Assembly (NCBI GenBank): GCA_946615905.1
Contig: CAMOIE010000005.1
Span: 62,001 to 126,000 of the forward strand
DNA from: an uncultured Treponema sp.
GTDB lineage: Bacteria > Spirochaetota > Spirochaetia > Treponematales > Treponemataceae
DNA length: 64,000 bases
Direction: 5' to 3'
Below the pieces are notes generated by a model. That model saw only the letters and a program-made list of their open reading frames with translations. It was not told where the DNA came from and ran no database searches. The translations under genes and the position numbers were made by a program. Shown here piece by piece: positions 62,601 through 64,000 of the stretch. Within the stretch, counting starts at the first letter, position 1. Each line of letters starts with the position of its first letter.

Positions 62601-62825
62601 ATGCAGACTGTACCGATAAAGGACAAAATTGAATATACCGTCTCTCTTGTCAGTGAGTTCGCAAAAAAACACTCGCTGACCACTACGCAGGCGTTCAATT
62701 ATCTTGACCGTTTTAAGGCTATCTCATTCATCGACCGCCAGTATAACATAGCCCATACGCTCTCTTTTGACGAGATGACCGAGAATATCGCATTGTACTG
62801 CAAAAAGAATGGAGGCCAGCTTTAA
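62601..62825 (+). CDS. DUF3791 protein, probable antitoxin-like partner
   Basis: 74 residues, helical (DKIEYTVSLVSEFAKKHSLT; QAFNYLDRFKAISFIDRQYN; HTLSFDEMTENIALYC), which fits DUF3791. The stop shares bases with the next start (TAATG), so translation is coupled. The small size, order and neighbour suggest it controls the DUF3990 protein. Confidence 0.8.
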   Translation: MQTVPIKDKIEYTVSLVSEFAKKHSLTTTQAFNYLDRFKAISFIDRQYNIAHTLSFDEMTENIALYCKKNGGQL

Positions 62826-63316
62826 TGTTTCTTTATCATGGGTCAAATGTAGAGATAAAAAAAGTCGATTTGAATCTTTCCAAACCGAACAAGGATTTTG
62901 GAAGAGGATTTTATCTTTCGGATAACTTTGAACAGGCAAGCGAAATGGCTTCTTTCAAGGCAGAACTTTTAGGTGGCGCGCCATTTGTTACAAAGTTTTA
63001 TTTTGATGAAAAACGATTTTCAGACAAAACGTTGAATGTATTGAGATTTTCAGAATATTCAAAAGAATGGGCGGAATTCGTTTTTAAAAATCGTAGTCAG
63101 GAAAATCAACTTTTCACCCATGAATATGACATTGTGACAGGACCAATCGCAAACGACCGCGTTGGAGTCCAAATCCGTCGTTTGATGGAAGGCGACATCG
63201 ATTTCGATACTTTCATCGAGAAACTAAAATTCATGAAAGGCGTAACATTTCAATTTTTTTTCGGAACGCAAAAAGCCGTTGATTTGCTTGAAAACAAGGG
63301 GCTGTGCGATGAATGA
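62825..63316 (+). CDS. DUF3990 protein, ADP-ribosyltransferase-like fold, probable toxin
   Basis: 163 residues. Starts FLYHGSNVEIKKVDL and has FGRGFYLSDNFEQASEMASF, features of DUF3990, a family grouped with ADP-ribosyltransferases (His in YHGS, Tyr in GFYLS would bind NAD). A third catalytic residue, often Glu, could lie in the later part (ENQLFTHEYDIVTGPIANDR), but is not certain. Overlaps the next gene by 8 nt. In this setting it is a candidate NAD-dependent toxin. Confidence 0.82.
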   Translation: MFLYHGSNVEIKKVDLNLSKPNKDFGRGFYLSDNFEQASEMASFKAELLGGAPFVTKFYFDEKRFSDKTLNVLRFSEYSKEWAEFVFKNRSQENQLFTHEYDIVTGPIANDRVGVQIRRLMEGDIDFDTFIEKLKFMKGVTFQFFFGTQKAVDLLENKGLCDE

Positions 63317-63527
63317 TGTGGAATATCAAATTGAATGCACGACCCGCGACCTTGCGACGTATCTTGTGGCGGACTTTTCCTTTGACATGGAAAACGCCTT
63401 GCGGACTGTCTACAATTCGGAAACCTTCAAGAAACTGACCAATCCCAAAACAGGCCTTTACTTTCAAAGTCCACTGTATGTTTATGACTATTTGAAGGCT
63501 GAAATTAAAACTGGGAAATTTCTCTGA
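63309..63527 (+). CDS. Third gene of the DUF3990 cassette, helical protein
   Basis: 72 residues (EYQIECTTRDLATYLVADFS; LYFQSPLYVYDYLKAEIKTG). It has the length and helical make-up of the DUF3791 protein but little clear identity with it. Start ATG 63309 lies inside the DUF3990 gene. A second regulator or chaperone of the enzyme is the most likely role; not shown. Confidence 0.72.
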   Translation: MNDVEYQIECTTRDLATYLVADFSFDMENALRTVYNSETFKKLTNPKTGLYFQSPLYVYDYLKAEIKTGKFL

Positions 63528-63594
63528 TACGCCAAGAACGCATATTTGGCGAAGCTCAGATGCTAAATTTTTCTGTGCAAGGAGTCAAAAAAAA

Positions 63595-64000
63595 TTGAAA
63601 ACACAAATCGCAATCATCACACTTCTTCTCTCACTTGCCGTGCCGCTCTTTGCGGACGACGGTGGCTCGTATTATCCTGAGGAATGGACGTACGGCAACA
63701 TCTATGTTAAGGAGCCGAACGACAAAATCGCGCTGGAAAACGAGCTTTTGTTTTTTGGACCGGACAAGGCGGAGGCTGTCTTTGACTTTGTGAACACGAC
63801 GGCAGAGAAAGTAAAGGTGCCATGCAGCTTTCCGGTCGTGATGAAAGTGCCGTTCAAGACTTACAAAGGAAAAGCCCGCCCCTCTTACTCGCAGTGGACG
63901 GGGACAATCGACTCCGTGATATGGGAAATCGCGCTCGGCCGCCACATTGGTGACCCCGACCGCGGACGCTGGCTGGACACTCTTTCAATCGACGAGCTTC
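63595..64000 (+). CDS. Exported protein, DUF4424-like N-terminus (cut by window edge)
   Basis: TTG 63595, with AAGGAG 10 nt upstream, starts a frame that stays open to the edge (135 residues seen). Signal peptide KTQIAIITLLLSLAVPLFAD. The segment NDKIALENELLFFGPDKAEA followed by VFDFVNTTAEKV and CSFPVVMKVP has the pattern of DUF4424 (intact beta-rich domain, unknown role). Its start resembles the MKKQI start of the gene at 61030. Confidence 0.68.
   Translation, partial: MKTQIAIITLLLSLAVPLFADDGGSYYPEEWTYGNIYVKEPNDKIALENELLFFGPDKAEAVFDFVNTTAEKVKVPCSFPVVMKVPFKTYKGKARPSYSQWTGTIDSVIWEIALGRHIGDPDRGRWLDTLSIDEL

Overview
This window looks like chromosome from a treponeme (Spirochaetota), most likely a host-associated gut, rumen or oral species and not T. 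pallidum. The evidence is gene content and architecture: a cytidylate kinase-ribosomal protein S1 fusion, a ~900-residue GreA, a UPF0164-type outer-membrane protein, a methyl-accepting chemotaxis protein, a GH57-like/DUF4912 pair, and many exported TPR proteins and lipoproteins. No rRNA, tRNA, CRISPR array, transposase or prophage gene was recognised. The genus call is inference; a 16S or marker search is not possible here.

Layout. 1-11,460 (mostly minus): an information-processing block running rpe, three exported or anchored TPR/coiled-coil proteins, recA, folK, scpA, scpB, rluB-like, cmk-rpsA (cut by the left edge). A chemotaxis receptor on the opposite strand sits between scpA and scpB. 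11,840-15,595 (plus): tandem promoters, a small TPR protein and giant greA. 15,590-20,484 (minus): ispH followed by four cobalamin genes (cobD, cobQ, cobA, cbiC). 20,600-24,030 (minus): secF, secD and yajC. 24,180-37,410: envelope and signalling genes, including two TPR lipoproteins, a LiaF-TM-like membrane protein, a 1574-residue beta-propeller/HAMP/SpoIIE phosphatase coupled to a ~1055-residue TPR protein that appears to start at AUU, and a UPF0164 barrel. 37,420-42,570 (minus): HEAT-repeat protein, EarP-like EF-P rhamnosyltransferase, DUF4912 protein and a GH57 homologue with replaced catalytic residues. 42,660-45,822: metNIQ methionine importer, divergent from msrA over one shared promoter palindrome. 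45,914-51,551 (minus): tgt, lptG/lptF, dut, sstT. 51,657-55,913 (plus): rlmJ, a CPA2 antiporter fused to a PTS EIIA domain, and an HD-GYP protein. 55,922-59,833 (minus): a FecBCD-type iron/haem/corrinoid importer preceded by a NEAT-like two-domain surface protein.

59,900-64,000 (plus) differs from the rest. It holds small genes, broken 5' gene ends, a duplicated promoter segment, a DUF4160 pair, an orphan membrane protein with an internal duplication, two strong palindromes, and a DUF3791/DUF3990/helical-protein cassette that looks like an ADP-ribosyltransferase toxin-antitoxin module. It is the most accessory-like part of the window and the best place to look for something new.

Intergenic DNA carries several unrelated-looking but strongly palindromic elements. 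Where translation starts differ from the longest frame, the choice rests on Shine-Dalgarno (SD) spacing, signal peptides or neighbouring stop codons, as given in each entry.
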